Positions 53,708-63,300 of a stretch of 64,000 bases of DNA are shown here, piece after piece (the first letter of the stretch is position 1; every line of letters begins with the position of its first letter). Origin of the DNA: Marinobacter manganoxydans MnI7-9 (GTDB lineage Bacteria > Pseudomonadota > Gammaproteobacteria > Pseudomonadales > Oleiphilaceae); contig NZ_AGTR01000026.1 in assembly GCF_000235625.1 (NCBI RefSeq), positions 1-64,000 of the forward strand. The letters are read 5' to 3'. The notes under the pieces were generated by a model, which saw only the letters and a program-made list of their open reading frames with translations, ran no database searches and had not been told where the DNA came from. Made by a program: the position numbers and the translations under genes.

Positions 53708-54817
53708 ATGCAATACAAAGGTTCAGAGAATTTCAGCCACAACCAGTCTGACCGATTGGGAGTGCTGGTTACCAACCTGGGGACACCGGATGCGCCAACA
53801 ACCTCGGCCCTCCGTCGCTACCTGGCTGAATTTCTCTCGGACCCCCGGGTGGTCGAATTGCCGCGGCCGCTCTGGTGGCTGATCCTTCACGGTGTGATCC
53901 TGAGAATTCGTCCCAAGCGAAGCGCAGAGGCTTACTCAAGCGTCTGGCAGCCGGAGGGCTCTCCCCTGCTGCTGCACACTGCAAAGCAGGCTGAGGGTAT
54001 CCGAGAGGCACTCAAGCGCAAGTACGGCCCTAACGTGGTCGTCGGCTTTGCGATGCGCTACGGCAACCCCTCAATTTCCCGGGTTCTTGATGAGATGCAG
54101 GAACAGGGCGTACGGAAACTGCTGGTTCTGCCACTTTACCCCCAATACTCCGCGTCGACCTCGGCCTCCACCTTCGATGCCATTGCCAAGGATTTCTCGA
54201 AACGGCGCTGGCTGCCCGATTTCCGTTTCATTTCTCACTACCCGGATTATCCTCCGTACATTGAAGCCATGGCGCGCCATATCGAGGCGCACTGGGCCAA
54301 CCATGGACGCAACCAGAAGCTGGTATTTTCCTACCATGGCGTGCCGCTCAAGTACCTGACCAAGGGCGATCCTTATCACTGCGAGTGCCACAAAACGTCT
54401 CGCCTGCTGGCTGAGCGGCTGGGCCTGAGCAAAGAGGACTACATGACCACGTTCCAATCCCGCTTTGGCAAGGAAGAGTGGCTCAAGCCCTACACGGATG
54501 AAACCCTGAAGTCCCTGCCAGGCAAAGGCGTCAAATCCATCGACGTATTCTGCCCCGGCTTTTCATCCGATTGCCTCGAAACCATTGAGGAAATCGACGA
54601 AGAAAACCGTGAGTACTTCATGGAGGCCGGCGGTGAAGGGTTCAGCTACATCACAGCGCTGAACGCCACACCCGGGCACATCGAAGCCCTGGTAAAACTG
54701 ATCGAGGAAAATCTGGAAGGCTGGCAGGTGCCAAAGAACGAGCCAGAGGCTCTGGCAGCTCGCCAGCAGCGGGCAGCCGAGCAGAAAGAAGCAATCTATC
54801 CGGGCCGGGATCTCTGA
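53708..54817 (+). CDS. hemH: Ferrochelatase
   Basis: A 369-residue HemH, which inserts Fe(II) into protoporphyrin IX as the last step of haem synthesis. The N-terminus reads LGVLVTNLGTPDAPT; the catalytic histidine is in FSYHGVPLKYL and the second conserved segment is FCPGFSSDCLETIEEI with the metal-site glutamate. Haem is needed for the bd-type oxidase of this window, but the genes are far apart. Confidence 0.96.
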   Translation: MQYKGSENFSHNQSDRLGVLVTNLGTPDAPTTSALRRYLAEFLSDPRVVELPRPLWWLILHGVILRIRPKRSAEAYSSVWQPEGSPLLLHTAKQAEGIREALKRKYGPNVVVGFAMRYGNPSISRVLDEMQEQGVRKLLVLPLYPQYSASTSASTFDAIAKDFSKRRWLPDFRFISHYPDYPPYIEAMARHIEAHWANHGRNQKLVFSYHGVPLKYLTKGDPYHCECHKTSRLLAERLGLSKEDYMTTFQSRFGKEEWLKPYTDETLKSLPGKGVKSIDVFCPGFSSDCLETIEEIDEENREYFMEAGGEGFSYITALNATPGHIEALVKLIEENLEGWQVPKNEPEALAARQQRAAEQKEAIYPGRDL

Positions 54818-54835
54818 TCCGCCCCCGAGTTATAG

Positions 54836-54859
54836 CCGGGGCTGCGTCAGCTGCCCCGG
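54836..54859. terminator. Hairpin between hemH and the small CxxC gene
   Basis: CCGGGGC (54836-54842) pairs with GCCCCGG (54853-54859) across a ten-base loop, followed by TTT. It lies between convergent stops and overlaps the end of the minus-strand gene. Termination is likely but the T-tract is short. Confidence 0.5.
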
Positions 54860-55065
54860 TTTCCCTCCTTGCCTTCAAAGCCCTCTGAAAGATCCGGTAC
54901 AGACTGACAGAACGTGCATTCGCCCGTATCAACGGCGGCGCCGCCAGCCTCCACATAACGCACCTTATGGCTCGCCCTGCCCCGATTTGCGGACACGGAA
55001 AACTTGCGGTTCCGGCGTTCGGCCGAACCGGTATCAGATGTTTGATGATTCTGAAATTCGCCCAT
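54847..55065 (-). CDS. Small hypothetical CxxC protein, 72 residues
   Basis: A 72-residue basic, hydrophilic protein with a single CTFC motif near residue 50. The ATG at 55065 has GAGAGG six to seven bases upstream, a strong site, which supports a real gene. No family recognised. It lies between hemH and tRNA-Ser. Confidence 0.55.
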   Translation of the reverse strand: MGEFQNHQTSDTGSAERRNRKFSVSANRGRASHKVRYVEAGGAAVDTGECTFCQSVPDLSEGFEGKEGNRGS

Positions 55066-55203
55066 AACACCCTCTCATAGTCTCTGTGCAAGGATAATGA
55101 GGGTTAACTGGCTTCAAACCAAGTAGGGATAACCACGTCGTTATGACGGGAAATATCACGTGGGGAACAGGAGATTCGGAAGAAAGAAAGGTAAGAGGAA
55201 AAA

Positions 55204-55294
55204 TGGCGGTGGGCCAGGGATTCGAACCCCGGGAAGGCTACTAACCTTCGGCGGTTTTCAAGACCGCTGCATTCAGCCACTCTGCCAGCCCACC
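55204..55294 (-). tRNA. tRNA-Ser(TGA)
   Basis: A 91-base class II tRNA on the minus strand: acceptor GGTGGGC/GCCCACC, anticodon stem with loop CTTGAAA (anticodon TGA), long variable arm GAAGGTTAGTAGCCTTC, T-arm with GGTTCGAATCC, and an encoded CCA. Confidence 0.97.
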
Positions 55295-55331
55295 GGTTTT
55301 TCCATTCGCCGTCATTGCGACAGCGGTGAGC

Positions 55332-55359
55332 ATGATACCGGAATTGCCTGTGCTGTCAA
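55332..55359 (-). promoter_or_regulatory. Promoter of tRNA-Ser
   Basis: On the minus strand a perfect TTGACA (55354-55359) and TATCAT (55332-55337) are separated by 16 bases. Transcription would start near 55325, about 30 bases before the mature tRNA. Confidence 0.8.
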
Positions 55360-55440
55360 CGCTCTGCATAAAACCCGCCGCATTTTTCAACATTAACGGT
55401 TTTTAATGGAATCCGGAAGACGTTTTCCTGTCGTAAATGA

Positions 55441-55468
55441 TTGAAAGTTGCGTATCTGACACTATTAT
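55441..55468 (+). promoter_or_regulatory. Promoter of the Bax-inhibitor-1 gene
   Basis: TTGAAA (55441-55446) and TATTAT (55463-55468) are separated by 16 bases; each matches the sigma-70 consensus at five of six positions. Start of transcription is expected near 55475. Confidence 0.75.
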
Positions 55469-55505
55469 GGGAACCAGTATCCAGTCGTTATAAACGGAGA
55501 TGACA

Positions 55506-56204
55506 ATGGAAGACAGACGATTCGGCGTTCAGAACTCTCAGGGAGCCTATTCGACTCCCCAGACGGAGCGCGCGACCACAGGCATCAGCGATGATGCGAT
55601 GAAGGTGTTGCGCAACACCTATATGCTGCTTGGCATGACACTCGCCTTTTCGGCGCTGACAGCATTCCTGAACATGAACGGAACCCACCCGGGCTTCCTG
55701 ATCACCATCGTGGGATACATTGGGCTGCTGTTCGCAACCTATAAGTTGAAAAACAGCCCCTGGGGCATCGTGACTACCTTCGCCCTGACCGGGTTCATGG
55801 GATACACCCTGGGTCCGATCATTGGCGCCTTCGTAGCTGCCGGCGCTTCCTCGATTGTCGCCCAGGCGCTGACACTGACCGCAGTTGCGTTTGTTGGTCT
55901 GTCTGCCACGGCCATCATCACCAAGAAAGACTTCAGCTTCATGTCCAGCTTCCTGACCGCTGGTGCGTTTGTACTGATCGGTGCCATGCTTCTGTCCTTC
56001 CTGATGGAGAGCTCTGTTCTGCATCTGGCAGTGTCCGCCGGCTTCACGATCTTTGCTTCGATCATGATCCTGTTCGAGACCAGCCAGATCATCAAGGGTG
56101 GTGAGCGTAACTACGTCATCGCCACTGTTGGTCTGTATGTATCCATCTACAACCTGTTCGTCAGCCTGCTGCACCTGCTGTCTGCGTTCAGTGGCGAAGA
56201 TTGA
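55506..56204 (+). CDS. Bax inhibitor-1/YccA family membrane protein
   Basis: A 232-residue membrane protein with seven predicted segments and the family end region IMILFETSQIIKGGERNYVIATVGLYVSIYNLF. Bacterial members act as pH-sensitive calcium leak channels or bind FtsH, as YccA does. GGAG at 55496-55499 favours the ATG at 55506 over one at 55500. It has its own promoter and terminator. Confidence 0.92.
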   Translation: MEDRRFGVQNSQGAYSTPQTERATTGISDDAMKVLRNTYMLLGMTLAFSALTAFLNMNGTHPGFLITIVGYIGLLFATYKLKNSPWGIVTTFALTGFMGYTLGPIIGAFVAAGASSIVAQALTLTAVAFVGLSATAIITKKDFSFMSSFLTAGAFVLIGAMLLSFLMESSVLHLAVSAGFTIFASIMILFETSQIIKGGERNYVIATVGLYVSIYNLFVSLLHLLSAFSGED

Positions 56205-56230
56205 TACCAGGCTGAATCAGCCGCTTCGAA

Positions 56231-56255
56231 ACCCCGGCAGTTGCCGGGGTTTTTG
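56231..56255 (+). terminator. Terminator of the Bax-inhibitor-1 gene
   Basis: ACCCCGGCA (56231-56239) and TGCCGGGGT (56242-56250) form a perfect nine-pair stem, followed by TTTT. Confidence 0.85.
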
Positions 56256-56307
56256 CTTTCGGTAAACTGAAAGTCATTGTCTTGCAGACTTATAACGAAC
56301 AGGAACC

Positions 56308-56712
56308 ATGTCCGAAACCTTTACCCTGGTAATTACTGGCGCGCCCTACTCGTCTCAGGCGCCCCAGACTGCTCTCGGCTTTGCGAAGGCAGCGGTAGAT
56401 GCTGGCCATCAGATTGACCGGGTGTTCCTCTACGGTGACGGGGTCCATTTGGCCTCTGCGCTCTGCGCGCCGCCGTCTGACGAAACCCACTGGCCAGACG
56501 AATGGTCCCGGTTTCTGACTCAGCACAAGATTCCCGGTGTGGCATGCATTGCCTCCGCGCTGCGTCGTGGCCTCGTCAACGAAACCGAACAGAAACGCTA
56601 TGAATTGCCTTCGGCCAATCTTCGGGCCCCGTTTGAAATCGCTGGCCTCGGAGAATGGGTCGAGGGGCGAATCAAATCCACGCGCACGCTTTATTTCCAC
56701 GCTGGAGACTGA
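56308..56712 (+). CDS. tusD: Sulfurtransferase complex subunit TusD
   Basis: A 134-residue DsrE-family protein. The active cysteine sits in IPGVACIASALRRGL, as the persulfide-bearing cysteine of TusD. TusBCD takes sulfur from TusA and passes it to TusE for 2-thiolation of tRNA wobble uridine by MnmA. The four tus genes follow in the order D, C, B, E with gaps of two to five bases. Confidence 0.95.
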   Translation: MSETFTLVITGAPYSSQAPQTALGFAKAAVDAGHQIDRVFLYGDGVHLASALCAPPSDETHWPDEWSRFLTQHKIPGVACIASALRRGLVNETEQKRYELPSANLRAPFEIAGLGEWVEGRIKSTRTLYFHAGD

Positions 56713-56714
56713 CC

Positions 56715-57065
56715 ATGACCACACTGATCATGATTGACCAGCCTCCCTACGGCGCGTGGACCGGACGGGAAGCACTGGATATGGCGTTTTCGCTGGCAGC
56801 CTTCGACCAGTCGGCATCCCTGCTATTCACCGGGCCTGGCGTTAACTGGCTGAGACAGACTCAGCACGCCGGAGGCATTGAACAGAAGTCTGTGGAGAAG
56901 AATCTCGCTGCAGCACCGATATTCGGCATGGACGCGATCCTGGCTGATCGGGCTGCCTGTATTGCCTACGGCCTCGATGAGCATTCGCTGATTGAAGGCG
57001 TCACCCTGGTAGATGCTGATGCCGATCTCCTCACTGACTATGACCACACCGCATTTGCAGGTTAG
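56715..57065 (+). CDS. tusC: Sulfurtransferase complex subunit TusC
   Basis: A 116-residue DsrF-type subunit of the TusBCD hexamer: MTTLIMIDQPPYGAWTGREALDMA is a typical start. The ATG at 56715 lies two bases after tusD; the longer frame that reads back into tusD is not used. It has a structural role in the sulfur relay. Confidence 0.93.
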   Translation: MTTLIMIDQPPYGAWTGREALDMAFSLAAFDQSASLLFTGPGVNWLRQTQHAGGIEQKSVEKNLAAAPIFGMDAILADRAACIAYGLDEHSLIEGVTLVDADADLLTDYDHTAFAG

Positions 57066-57070
57066 CTCAG

Positions 57071-57355
57071 ATGACTGACATCCAGACATTGCACATATTG
57101 AACAAATCCCCCGATCATCCCCGGGCCGCGCGGTGCGTTGAAATGATGTCTGCAGAAGACGGCCTTCTTCTGACCGGCAACGGCGTGCTGTTGCTGGCAC
57201 GCGGGAACCTTCTGCCGGGCGCCAGCAAGGTCTTTGCGCTCATTCCGGACGTCGAGGCGCGCGGACTGGGAGATCTGAGCGGCAACGTCAGTTCTGTGGA
57301 CTTTGCGGAGATGGTAACGCTTTCATTGCAGGCACAACGGGTAATCAGTTGGTAA
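57071..57355 (+). CDS. tusB: Sulfurtransferase complex subunit TusB
   Basis: A 94-residue DsrH-type subunit, with the start LHILNKSPDHPRAARCVEMM and the end QRVISW expected for TusB. It completes the TusBCD complex. Five bases separate it from tusC and three from tusE. Confidence 0.9.
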   Translation: MTDIQTLHILNKSPDHPRAARCVEMMSAEDGLLLTGNGVLLLARGNLLPGASKVFALIPDVEARGLGDLSGNVSSVDFAEMVTLSLQAQRVISW

Positions 57356-57358
57356 ACC

Positions 57359-57685
57359 ATGGTCAGTAATGCAATGCCACAACGAAACAACGAAGGCTTT
57401 CTTGAAGACGCCCAGACGTGGACCGAAGGTGTCGCGACGGCCATCGCTGCCGAGGACGACGTGGATCTCACAGAAAAACACTGGGAAATCATAAAGTTTC
57501 TTAGATCTTTTTATAAAGAGCATGAAATGTCGCCACCCTCTAATCGCCTGTTTGTGAAGGCGGTCAAAGAAGCGCTCGGCGAGGATAAGGGGAACAGCAT
57601 CTACCTGATGCAGCTGTTTCCCGGCACCCCTGCAAAGACCGCCTGCAGGATTGCGGGGCTGCCAAGGCCAACTAACTGTCTTTAG
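57359..57685 (+). CDS. tusE: Sulfur relay protein TusE
   Basis: A 108-residue DsrC-family protein whose C-terminal arm ends GLPRPTNCL, with a single persulfide-carrying cysteine. DsrC of sulfur oxidisers has two cysteines in the arm, so this is the TusE type that delivers sulfur to MnmA for tRNA modification. It overlaps the convergent membrane protein gene by 14 bases. Confidence 0.94.
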   Translation: MVSNAMPQRNNEGFLEDAQTWTEGVATAIAAEDDVDLTEKHWEIIKFLRSFYKEHEMSPPSNRLFVKAVKEALGEDKGNSIYLMQLFPGTPAKTACRIAGLPRPTNCL

Positions 57686-58040
57686 AGTCCTTTGAGGCAG
57701 CGCCGTCCTTCTGCCTGTTGCGTTCCAGGTCCGCTGCACTGCCAAGGAAGCTGCTCAGGCCGTTCTCAAACAGGCCAGAGCCAAATTTCAGGAACTGGCG
57801 GGTCGATTCTTTAACGGTGCCGTCAAGGGCGCTTTCTGGCAGTTCCCGGATGGTATCTGCCACACCCTTTTTTACACCGCGAGTCACCGCCGGTTCGATT
57901 TCCCGGCCGGCCTCAATCAGTTCCGCCACCCTGGCATCGAGGTATGGACGGACCACGAAACGCCAGAACCCCCAGAGAGTGACAAGCACGGCGCCAACGG
58001 TTGCAAGAATCTGGATTGTCAGTGTTAGCCAAAAAGGCAT
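57672..58040 (-). CDS. Hypothetical membrane-anchored protein
   Basis: A 122-residue protein with one N-terminal membrane segment (about 4-26) and a helical, charged remainder. Family unknown. The ATG at 58040 has AGGAGG about six bases upstream, which decides it over an upstream start at 58076. It lies 41 bases downstream of the DUF445 gene on the same strand and may be co-expressed. Confidence 0.72.
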   Translation of the reverse strand: MPFWLTLTIQILATVGAVLVTLWGFWRFVVRPYLDARVAELIEAGREIEPAVTRGVKKGVADTIRELPESALDGTVKESTRQFLKFGSGLFENGLSSFLGSAADLERNRQKDGAASKDSKDS

Positions 58041-58081
58041 GGCCTTCCTCCTTGTACTCCCGATAACGGGATTCATTCCGG

Positions 58082-59281
58082 CTAGAAATTCAGATAGTTC
58101 AGGGAAACGAACTGGAGTAGCCCTGCCAGGGCACCAAAAATACCGCCCACAATCATCAACTGGACCTCTTCTTCCCGGAACGCAGGGCGCAGGATGTCCT
58201 GGAATTCATCGGGTTTCAGCGCTTTCATCTGGCCGGACAGAACTTCGGCTACCACAGGTGCCCGCTCACGGTTAAAAGCCGGGTCACTGAACACGTCACG
58301 CGTAGCCAGTACCGCCTTCTGGTTCATGGCTTTCTTGAGCTCGGTGTAACCCGTCATACCAACGGTGACCTGCGCCGTCAGCTTCATGATGACAGAGTTG
58401 TCCAGTAAGGGGCGAAGGTGTTTCTGGATAATCGCACGGGTTCTGTCACCGTGGCTGCCGTTGATCATGGCGTCGGCAACCTTCTCTACAGTAATCAGTT
58501 CCTCCGCCACCAGCCTGGCCCAGACATCACTGATTTCTGGCTGCCTGCGCAAAAACAAACCCTGAACCTTCCAAAACAGGATTCGTCGGGGCTTGAGCGG
58601 CGCGAAAATCAGGTTGATGGCAATCCAGTTGGTCACGAAACCGACCACGAAGCCGCCCAGCGGCAGCAGCCAGGGCTCCGGATAGCGGGTCCATAAGGGC
58701 ACAAGGAGAGCGCCAAGAATGCCTCCGATAACCGCACCTCGGTTGATCACAGACTGAAGCTCCACCGCACCGGCTTGCTGGAAAATCCGGTTCATCATGT
58801 CCGGATGTTTTTCGAGTTCGCGGCTGAGCAGAGCCTTGAGGTCGACCAACTCGTCCAGATCGTCACCAAAGTCCTCCACCAGCTCCTCTACCCTGGAGGG
58901 CAGCTGTTCACGGGCCCACTGATAAATCCGGTTTCTGACAAATAACGGAAGGTTGTCCCAAAGGACCGGCTGGATTTCGTACATAACCTCATCGATGTAC
59001 TCATCCATCCGCGGGGTCACCTGGGAAATCACCTGCTCAACGATGCGCTGCGGTTCAAGCTTCTGGTAGACAGCGTTGAGGTCGCCGAACTGCCGAAGCG
59101 TCCTGTCGATGCAGATATGCGCCATCTTTTCCGCTTTGCGGGGAATAACGCCCTGCCACCCTATCAGCCCCACCCCGATGAACTGCACCGGATAGAAGGA
59201 CATCTGGATGGCCAGCCAGTTGGTCAGCCAACCAACAACAGCCGCCATAAGAGGCACTGACAGAAGCGCAACGTCGAACAA
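58082..59281 (-). CDS. DUF445 family membrane protein
   Basis: A 399-residue protein with a duplicated N-terminal motif: VGWLTNWLAIQMSFYP near residue 16 and VGFVTNWIAINLIFAPLKP near residue 215, each at the end of a membrane segment, and one C-terminal membrane segment. The long middle parts are helical. DUF445 is widespread and without a settled function. The next gene on the strand is the small membrane-anchored protein. Confidence 0.85.
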   Translation of the reverse strand: MFDVALLSVPLMAAVVGWLTNWLAIQMSFYPVQFIGVGLIGWQGVIPRKAEKMAHICIDRTLRQFGDLNAVYQKLEPQRIVEQVISQVTPRMDEYIDEVMYEIQPVLWDNLPLFVRNRIYQWAREQLPSRVEELVEDFGDDLDELVDLKALLSRELEKHPDMMNRIFQQAGAVELQSVINRGAVIGGILGALLVPLWTRYPEPWLLPLGGFVVGFVTNWIAINLIFAPLKPRRILFWKVQGLFLRRQPEISDVWARLVAEELITVEKVADAMINGSHGDRTRAIIQKHLRPLLDNSVIMKLTAQVTVGMTGYTELKKAMNQKAVLATRDVFSDPAFNRERAPVVAEVLSGQMKALKPDEFQDILRPAFREEEVQLMIVGGIFGALAGLLQFVSLNYLNF

Positions 59282-59460
59282 GTTTGACCCCGGTAGAAGA
59301 GTGTAATCCGTTTTTAGGCGGTGATAATGCCGTTAACGGACAGACAGGATAGTACCTGCCTGCAGTTGCTGTGTATGCGACAAATGATGAAGTAATTGAA
59401 ATGTCACAACATTGGCCGAGCAGCCATGGCGAAAGCGGTAATGCGGCAGGCCGAATAGAT

Positions 59461-59482
59461 GCCGCGCCCCGCAGGGCGCGGC
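59461..59482 (-). terminator. GC-rich hairpin downstream of nfuA
   Basis: GCCGCGCCC (59461-59469) and GGGCGCGGC (59474-59482) form a perfect nine-pair stem, 19 bases after the nfuA stop on the minus strand. There is no clear T-tract, so it may terminate weakly or only protect the mRNA end. Confidence 0.5.
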
Positions 59483-59500
59483 AAACCGGGCAGGAAGGAC

Positions 59501-60088
59501 TTACTGGTAGTAGGCGTTTTCGGTGTAGGAGTGGTCGGTCACATCACGCACTGCAGTGATTTCCGGAACCCGCTCTTTCAAGGTTGATTCCACGCCCTGC
59601 TTCAGGGTCAGGCTGACTGCCGAGCAACCCTGGCAACCGCCACCGAAACGCAGCACGGCCACGGATTCGTCGACGATCTCCACAAGGGACACCTCGCCGC
59701 CATGGGCGGCCAGATTCGGATTGATCTCGGAAGCGAGTATGTAGTTCACCCGATCCGGCAGAGGTGCGTCGTCATCAATCTTGGGCACTTTTGCGTTTGG
59801 TGCCTTGATGGTGAGCTGCCCACCCATCTGGTCCTTGGAGTAATCCACGTAGGCCTCTTCGAGGAAGGGCACGGAATTGTGGTCCAGATACAGGATGAAC
59901 TTGTCCAGATCTACCTGCTCGTCCGTCGGTACTACTTCGTTAGGCGGGCAGTAGGCCAGACAGGTTTCGGCGTTTTTGGTGCCGGGCTGGGTCACGAAGA
60001 TACGTACGCCCATGCCTTCCACGTCCTGTTTTTCGATAAGTTGTGCAAGATAATCCCGAGCGGGATCTGTCACAGTAACCTGAGCCAT
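59501..60088 (-). CDS. nfuA: Fe-S biogenesis protein NfuA
   Basis: A 195-residue NfuA with an N-terminal degenerate A-type domain and a C-terminal Nfu domain carrying GGCQGCSAV, the CX2C pair that holds a 4Fe-4S cluster in the dimer. It carries Fe-S clusters to target proteins. Divergent from metH across a 232-base region. Confidence 0.96.
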   Translation of the reverse strand: MAQVTVTDPARDYLAQLIEKQDVEGMGVRIFVTQPGTKNAETCLAYCPPNEVVPTDEQVDLDKFILYLDHNSVPFLEEAYVDYSKDQMGGQLTIKAPNAKVPKIDDDAPLPDRVNYILASEINPNLAAHGGEVSLVEIVDESVAVLRFGGGCQGCSAVSLTLKQGVESTLKERVPEITAVRDVTDHSYTENAYYQ

Positions 60089-60258
60089 GTTTTCAACCCG
60101 TTTGAAAATTTGGATTCATTTTAAGGGAGTTCGCGGGAACATGAAAGACCAAGTAAAATAGTCGGGCTTTACGAAGGTAATGAATTTCCCGTATTGGCAG
60201 GTATTTGCAGTAGGCAATTGATAATCGTCATTCGTACTAAGACGGGCTCGGGCAATTT

Positions 60259-60267
60259 TGCTATGAT
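60259..60267 (+). promoter_or_regulatory. Extended -10 promoter of metH
   Basis: TGCTATGAT is an extended -10 element (TGnTATAAT with one change) 54 bases upstream of the metH ATG. No good -35 is visible, as is common for extended -10 promoters. Confidence 0.45.
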
Positions 60268-60320
60268 CCCGCGCCATTGATTTTAATACCGCGTTTTTAA
60301 CGACATCCGGAAGTAAACCT

Positions 60321-63300
60321 ATGACCGATCGCACCACCCGTCTCGACCAGCTCCACAAGGCCCTGCAGGAACGCATCGTGATCCTTGATGGCGGCATGGG
60401 CACCATGATCCAGAATCTCAAGCTGGACGAGAAGGCGTTCCGTGGCGATCGGTTTGCCGACTACGAGCGGGAAGTTCAGGGCAATAATGACCTGCTGAAC
60501 CTGACCCAGCCCGCCCTGCTCCGCAACATCCACGCGGACTACCTGGACGCCGGCGCAGACATTATCGAGACCAACACCTTTAACTCCACCCAGCTTTCCC
60601 AGGCGGACTATGGGCTGGAAGCGATTGCCAGGGAACTGAACGTGGCCGCAGCCGAACTGGCCCGGCAGATCGCGGATGAGTACACCGCGAAAAACCCGGA
60701 AAAGCCGCGATTTGTTGCCGGTGCCGTCGGGCCGACATCGCGGACCGCCTCCATCTCACCGGATGTCAATAACCCGGGCTACCGCAATGTCGATTTCCAG
60801 ACCCTGGTCGATAACTACTACGAAGCGGTAGGAGGCCTGGTCGAAGGCGGCTGCGACCTGATCCTGATTGAAACCATTTTCGATACGCTGAACGCGAAAG
60901 CGGCGATCTACGCCACTCAGCAGTATTTTGAGGACAGCGGCATCACCCTGCCGATCATGATTTCCGGCACCATTACCGATGCCTCCGGCCGAACCCTTTC
61001 CGGTCAGACCACCGAGGCTTTCTGGAATTCGGTGGCCCACGCCAAACCCATATCCGTTGGCCTGAACTGCGCACTGGGGGCCGACGCCCTGCGACCTTAT
61101 GTGGAAGAGCTGTCTGCAAAGGCGGAAACCTATGTCAGCGCCCACCCGAATGCCGGCCTTCCCAACGAGTTTGGTGAATACGATCAGACACCCGAGGAAA
61201 TGGCCGAGATCATCGAAGGCTTCGCCCGTGACGGTTTTCTGAACATCATCGGTGGCTGCTGTGGCTCCCGGCCGGATCACATCGAAGCCATCGCCCAGGC
61301 GGTGTCCAAGTACCCGCCCCGGAAGATTCCCGAACGCCCGAAAGCGTTGCGTCTTTCTGGCCTTGAGCCATTCACAGGCGACGACAATGTTCTGTTTATC
61401 AACGTGGGTGAGCGGACCAACGTCACCGGCTCCAAGCGCTTCCTGCGTCTGATCAAGGAAGAGCAATACGAAGAGGCCCTCAGCGTCGCCCGTGATCAGG
61501 TGGAAAACGGTGCCCAGATCATCGACATCAACATGGATGAGGGCATGCTGGAGTCGAAAGAGGTGATGGTCACCTTCCTGAACCTCGTCGCCTCCGAGCC
61601 GGATATCTCCCGGGTGCCGATCATGATCGACTCCTCCAAGTGGGATGTGATCGAAGCAGGATTGCGCTGCATCCAGGGCAAGGCGGTTGTGAACTCCATC
61701 AGTCTCAAGGAAGGCGAAGAGGAGTTCGTCAAGCGCGCCAGAGATTGCATGCGCTATGGCGCCGCCGTGGTGGTAATGGCCTTTGACGAACAGGGCCAGG
61801 CAGACACCTACGAGCGCAAGACCGAGATCTGCAAGCGCTCTTACGACGTGTTGACCGGCATCGGCTTCAACCCGGCGGATATCATTTTTGATCCGAACAT
61901 CTTTGCCATTGCCACAGGCATCGAGGAACACAACAACTACGCGGTGGATTTCATCAACGCCACCCGCTGGATTCGGGAAAACCTGCCCCACGCCTCAATT
62001 TCCGGCGGCGTGAGCAACGTGTCCTTCTCGTTCCGCGGCAATGATGTAGTCCGTGAAGCCATCCACTCGGTATTCCTCTACCACGCCATCAAGGCGGGGA
62101 TGAACATGGGCATCGTGAACCCCGGCCAACTGGTGATCTACGATGAAATCGATCCGGAGCTCAAAGAGCTGGTGGAAGATGTTGTCCTGAACCGCCGTGA
62201 TGATTCCACCGACCGGCTCCTTGAGATCGCCGAACGCTACAAAGGCAAAGGCGGCAAAACCCAGGAGGAAGACCTGGCCTGGCGTGAATGGCCGGTGGAG
62301 AAGCGCCTGGAACATGCACTGGTCAAAGGCATTACCACCTATATCGTGGACGATACCGAAGCCTGCCGCCAGAGAGCCACACATCCCATTGAGGTCATTG
62401 AAGGCCCATTGATGGATGGCATGAACGTGGTCGGAGACCTCTTCGGCGATGGCAAGATGTTCCTGCCCCAGGTGGTCAAAAGCGCCCGCGTCATGAAACA
62501 GGCTGTTGCACACCTGATTCCCTACATCGAAGCGGAGAAAACGGAAGACCAGAAAGCCAAGGGCAAGATCCTGATGGCCACGGTAAAGGGCGATGTCCAT
62601 GATATCGGCAAGAACATCGTGGGAGTGGTCCTGCAATGCAACAACTATGAGGTGATTGACCTGGGTGTGATGGTGCCCTGCGACAAGATCCTCGCTGCTG
62701 CAAAAGAACACGATGTCGACCTTATTGGTCTGAGCGGTCTGATTACACCGTCTCTGGACGAAATGGTCCACGTGGCTCGCGAGATGCAACGACTCGATTT
62801 CAACATTCCGCTGATGATCGGTGGCGCAACAACTTCCAAGGCGCATACCGCGGTAAAAATCGAGCCCCAGTACAAGAACGACATCGCGCTGTACGTGTCG
62901 GACGCATCCCGCTGCGTGAACGTCGCATCCCAGCTTCTGAGCAAGAATGCGAAGCCCGAGTTTGTGGAAGCCGCCCGAACTGAATATGACGAAATCCGCG
63001 AGCGCCGCAAGAACCGGGGTGACCGCACCAAGCTGGTTTCCCTGAAGGAAGCTCGTGATCGCGCCCCCGACATCTCCTTCGAAGGCTACCAGCCTCCAAA
63101 GCCGGCTTTCACCGGCATCCGGGTGTTCGAGGAATATGACCTCAACGAGCTGGTGGACTACATCGACTGGACGCCGTTCTTCATGTCCTGGGATATTTCT
63201 GGCAAGTACCCGGCCATTTTTGATGACCCGAAGCGTGGCGAGGCTGCCCGCCACCTCTTTGACGATGCCCAGAAGATTCTGCACCGGATGATTGATGAAA

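Noticed and set aside
60089-60320. Cobalamin or SAM riboswitch before metH
   Set aside because: The nfuA-metH gap is 232 bases and, with an extended -10 about 54 bases before the ATG, the leader is too short; no B12-box-like sequence was seen.
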